Positions 61,525 through 64,000 of a DNA stretch of 64,000 nt are shown here, one piece after another (within the stretch, counting starts at the first letter, position 1; each line of letters opens with the position of its first letter). This stretch comes from Verrucomicrobiales bacterium. Lineage in GTDB: Bacteria; Verrucomicrobiota; Verrucomicrobiia; Verrucomicrobiales; DEV007. Location: the NCBI GenBank assembly GCA_029213195.1, contig JARGNI010000011.1, positions 1 through 64,000 on the forward strand, read 5' to 3'. Below the pieces are notes generated by a model. It was not told the origin of the DNA. It was given only the letters and a program-made list of their open reading frames with translations, and did no database searches. The position numbers were made by a program, and so were the translations under genes.

Positions 61525-63267
61525 TTAGGGAGCGAGGGCAGAAATGGGAATCGTCGTCAGCCCACAGTCCTCTTTGCCGATGGAATAGACGACGTAGAGT
61601 TTCCCATCGTGTTCATAGCCGTAGGGATAGGACCATTGCTTACTCTTTGCGAAACCCTCGAATCGAGGGGGCTCGGACTTTCCATGACGAAGTCGATAGA
61701 TCGAAGAGAGAGTTTCTTCTCCCGGATCCCCTACCGAAACCACAAGGGTGTCACGATTCCTGTAGTTGGAAACAAGATACAGCTGCCCTGTGCTCAACCT
61801 TCCGAGGTAGGCCTTGGCCCTTGGCATGGGCAGATTGCTCGAGACTGCCTCCGTCCAGGTTCTGCCAAAATCCTCACTCGTCGAAACCCAGGCCGCTCCC
61901 CCGCCCCCACGAATCACCGCGATCATTCGATCTCCATGATTCGTCACCGTCGTTTCAGCGAAACTGGGCTTCAGGCCTGATCCGTAGGGGATCAGCACCG
62001 AGTCCCACCGCAACACATCATCACCATGACTGATCGCGACCACCGGGAGACCATCCTTGTCCTGTCCACCGGTGATGAAGTTGCCGTTGCTCATCCGCAC
62101 CGGTTCGTCATACGGCCAGCAGTTCTCCATCACGATCCCCTTCGAGACCCACTGGTCGGTATCTTCGTCGAGCACGAAGGCCTCGGCAGAAAGCCCGGCA
62201 AATTTCCGACCCGGCGTTCCTTTCCCGAAACGAGCAGCGAAGGTCCACAATCGTCCCTGGTGTTTCAGGTAGACGCCATGGCTATGTCGCTCCTCCCCTT
62301 CGAATCCGGGTGCGATCATCTCTACTTTCGACCAAGTTTTCCCACCATCTGAAGACCGCCTTCCCTGCAGGGTCTCAAATTCCTGGTTCTCGTTCTTCGG
62401 ACTGTTGGCCCAGTTCACAAAGAAAGTCCCCTCATGATGAATGATCGCAGCGCCGTGTAGAAACTTGTAGTCATGATCACGAGCGTCCAGCAGGGTCCTA
62501 TGCTCAATTCCCTCTGCAAACGGAAGATCTTCGGGATTGGCGGGAAGCTCCGCTCCGCTCCAGAGCGGAAAGATCTCCTTCTTCGGCAGCTTGTGCTTCT
62601 CCGCGTCCTTCGCTGCCACCCGATCTTTCTCGTAGAGTTCGACGATTCCCTTTTGATCAATCACTCGATGAGAGAGCGTCAGCTCGTCCAGCGCACCCAC
62701 GAGGTTCTGCCAGATTCTTCCATTGTCGTTGACTCCACCTAGTGTCACCGGTGCCTTCGTTTGAGAAACTGGTCGTTCGAGCTCCAGGGTACCCGCCGAT
62801 TGCCCGTCGATCCAGAGCGTCGCAGCCTTTCCCGAGATTGAAAAGGCAACATGCTGCCAACTACCAAGCGAGGGAGAAACCTCGGACTTTAATGTTTGCC
62901 AACCATCCTGACGAACATACAACGTGTAGAGGCCATCCTTGTCGATCATGACTCCCCACTCGCGCTCGTTCAGCGAATAACGATTCTTGCCGAGAATCAT
63001 CTGCTGCCCCTCCTTCGAGGAGTAGGGGTTCACCCAGATGGAAAAGGTAGATCCAGTCTCTTGATGAGTGAGGCTGGATGAATTCTCGATTTCCAGGATC
63101 GAGGACCCATCGAATAACAGCGATGTCTTCCGGACACCCGGAGCCTGGACAACCTCACCTCGAACGGTCAACTCCGGATCCTTGAAGTGATCCAACGACC
63201 AGGATCGCTCTTCGGCAAACGCGCTGCCGCCCGTAAGGACGATGAGTAGCAGGGTCAGGTTTCTCAT
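61525..63267 (-). CDS. Secreted LamG plus sialidase-like (BNR) protein
   Basis: Exported protein of 580 residues. Signal peptide 1-18; a LamG/concanavalin domain (about 30-215, FSIWVNPYSSKEGQQMILG and SWQHVAFSISGKAATLWIDG); then a sialidase-type six-blade region (about 260-575) with Asp-box motifs SSDGGKTW (near residue 305) and SEDFGRTW (near 463). It resembles exo-alpha-sialidase-like proteins, but I could not confirm the catalytic Arg triad and Tyr, so it may bind rather than cut. Its ATG overlaps the stop of the sulfatase upstream (ATGA at 63264-63267), so the two are translationally coupled. Confidence 0.8.
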   Translation of the reverse strand: MRNLTLLLIVLTGGSAFAEERSWSLDHFKDPELTVRGEVVQAPGVRKTSLLFDGSSILEIENSSSLTHQETGSTFSIWVNPYSSKEGQQMILGKNRYSLNEREWGVMIDKDGLYTLYVRQDGWQTLKSEVSPSLGSWQHVAFSISGKAATLWIDGQSAGTLELERPVSQTKAPVTLGGVNDNGRIWQNLVGALDELTLSHRVIDQKGIVELYEKDRVAAKDAEKHKLPKKEIFPLWSGAELPANPEDLPFAEGIEHRTLLDARDHDYKFLHGAAIIHHEGTFFVNWANSPKNENQEFETLQGRRSSDGGKTWSKVEMIAPGFEGEERHSHGVYLKHQGRLWTFAARFGKGTPGRKFAGLSAEAFVLDEDTDQWVSKGIVMENCWPYDEPVRMSNGNFITGGQDKDGLPVVAISHGDDVLRWDSVLIPYGSGLKPSFAETTVTNHGDRMIAVIRGGGGAAWVSTSEDFGRTWTEAVSSNLPMPRAKAYLGRLSTGQLYLVSNYRNRDTLVVSVGDPGEETLSSIYRLRHGKSEPPRFEGFAKSKQWSYPYGYEHDGKLYVVYSIGKEDCGLTTIPISALAP

Positions 63268-64000
63268 TGTGAAAATCCTTTCTGATACTTGTCAAACCAG
63301 TCCCGCACTTTCAGTCCAGGGTGCTGGTCGCTGGGAATCTTGTCCGCAAGCTTCTGTTTCGTTTCCAGGTACTGAGGATCCTTGGCAAGGTTGGTCCACT
63401 CGTTGGCATCTGTCTTGTGGTCGTAGAGTTCTTCTGATCCATCTTCGTAGCGTATGTAGCGCCAGCGCTCGGTACGAATCGCGGTGTTCCCCTCTCCGTA
63501 GGAGGAGATGGCGGGAGGACGTTTCAATCTGGGATCCGAAAGCTGAGGTTTCACCGAAACCCCATCCAACCACTCAGGAACGGCAAGCCCAGCGAAGTCC
63601 ACCAGGGAAGGAAAGACATCGATAAGACTGACCGGCTGGAGGCAGGTCGAACCAGCCTTTACTCCTGGTCCGCGAACAATGAAAGGGATTCGTGTCGTCT
63701 GTTCCCAGATCGCCCCCTTGCACCAGTGCTTCTTTTCCCCAAGGTGCCAGCCATGGTCGCTGACGAGCATGATATAGGTCTCGCGGCCACGAGGATTCTC
63801 TTCGAGAACATCGAGAAACCTCCCGATCTGTCGGTCGACGAAAGCAACGGACGCCTGGTAAGCCTGGATCGTGACATCCCATTGTTCATTCTCGACGATG
63901 TACTCGTGATCACTGAGCCCATCGTGCATTGGTTTGTGCGCGTGACTCCGGGCCAGTTTCTTTGCGAAATCCGGCATGTCCTCCCAGTCGTCGACTCCTT
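63264..64000 (-). CDS. Sulfatase, C-terminal part (runs off the window)
   Basis: Only the last 245 or so residues are present; the frame continues beyond base 64000, so the true start and the formylglycine motif lie outside. The part seen includes MLVSDHGWHLGEKKHWCKG (second metal site and Lys) and EQTTRIPFIVRGPGVKAG, typical of iduronate-2-sulfatase-like enzymes. HEYIVENEQWDVTIQAYQAS is the preceding helix region. It is coupled to the sialidase-like gene by an ATGA overlap. An internal ATG at 63977 is not a start. Confidence 0.9.
   Translation of the reverse strand, partial: GVDDWEDMPDFAKKLARSHAHKPMHDGLSDHEYIVENEQWDVTIQAYQASVAFVDRQIGRFLDVLEENPRGRETYIMLVSDHGWHLGEKKHWCKGAIWEQTTRIPFIVRGPGVKAGSTCLQPVSLIDVFPSLVDFAGLAVPEWLDGVSVKPQLSDPRLKRPPAISSYGEGNTAIRTERWRYIRYEDGSEELYDHKTDANEWTNLAKDPQYLETKQKLADKIPSDQHPGLKVRDWFDKYQKGFSQ

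Noticed and set aside
1-64000. CRISPR arrays, tRNA, rRNA and insertion sequences
   Set aside because: I looked for regularly spaced repeats, cloverleaf-like stretches and transposase motifs and found none I could support.

Overview
The window looks like part of the chromosome of a marine or polysaccharide-feeding member of the PVC superphylum, most likely a Verrucomicrobiota (Planctomycetota is the alternative). The markers are eleven secreted S1 sulfatases, two DUF1552/DUF1592 pairs, a DUF1549/DUF1553 plus DUF1501 pair, a PVC-type CxxCH dehydrogenase, a zinc-ribbon Ser/Thr kinase paired with an ECF-type sigma factor, and an ECF sigma factor coupled to a FecR-like protein. I saw no rRNA, tRNA, CRISPR array, prophage or intact insertion sequence. 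No sulfatase-maturing enzyme, SusC/SusD pair or TonB receptor is present, so uptake and formylglycine maturation must be encoded elsewhere.

Layout. 0-5.9 kb: a plus-strand sulfatase and a small secreted protein, then a minus-strand operon of ECF sigma factor, FecR/discoidin protein and sulfatase. 5.9-10.6 kb: a DUF2236 (MpaB-like) protein facing a DUF1592-DUF1552 pair. 10.8-17.6 kb: a visibly G+C-richer block with a LamG/PA14/cytochrome/DUF1549/DUF1553 protein, a DUF1501 protein, an SGNH hydrolase and an alpha/beta esterase. 17.7-22.1 kb: a Ser/Thr kinase followed by an ECF-like sigma factor. 22.4-31.2 kb: a HEAT-tailed sulfatase, a second DUF1592/DUF1552 pair in the reverse gene order, a TIM-barrel-like secreted protein and a sulfatase. 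31.4-43.9 kb: a plus-strand run of a DUF3500 protein, a membrane protein, a ThuA protein, two sulfatases and a 1778-residue protein that joins a dehydrogenase, a c-type cytochrome, a discoidin-like domain, a DUF1080 domain and a sulfatase. 43.9-52.3 kb: SGNH hydrolases, a second HEAT-tailed sulfatase, a small lipase-like enzyme, a sialate O-acetylesterase-like protein and a probable decayed lipase fragment. 52.5-57.9 kb: a minus-strand operon of two sulfatases, a Tat-type FAD oxidoreductase and a cytochrome b-like DUF4405 protein. 58.0-64 kb: a PQQ-like propeller, a DapA/NanA-family lyase, a REPIN-like repeat, a cytidine deaminase, a LamG-sialidase-like protein and a sulfatase cut by the window edge.

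How it may fit together. Nearly all products carry signal peptides or Tat signals, so this is an envelope or periplasmic degradation locus. Sulfatases remove sulfate esters, SGNH and alpha/beta esterases remove acyl groups, and the DUF1080, DUF1552/1592, PVC dehydrogenase and FAD proteins are plausible oxidative or lyase steps linked to c-type cytochromes. The sigma factors, FecR protein and kinase are plausible sensors. The substrate (a sulfated and acylated glycan) is inference from gene content. The most unusual objects are the multi-enzyme fusion at 38524-43860, the cytochrome domain that seems to interrupt DUF1549 at 12.3-12.8 kb, the CHTTR sulfatase at 34582-36096 and the REPIN-like element at 60374-60448.
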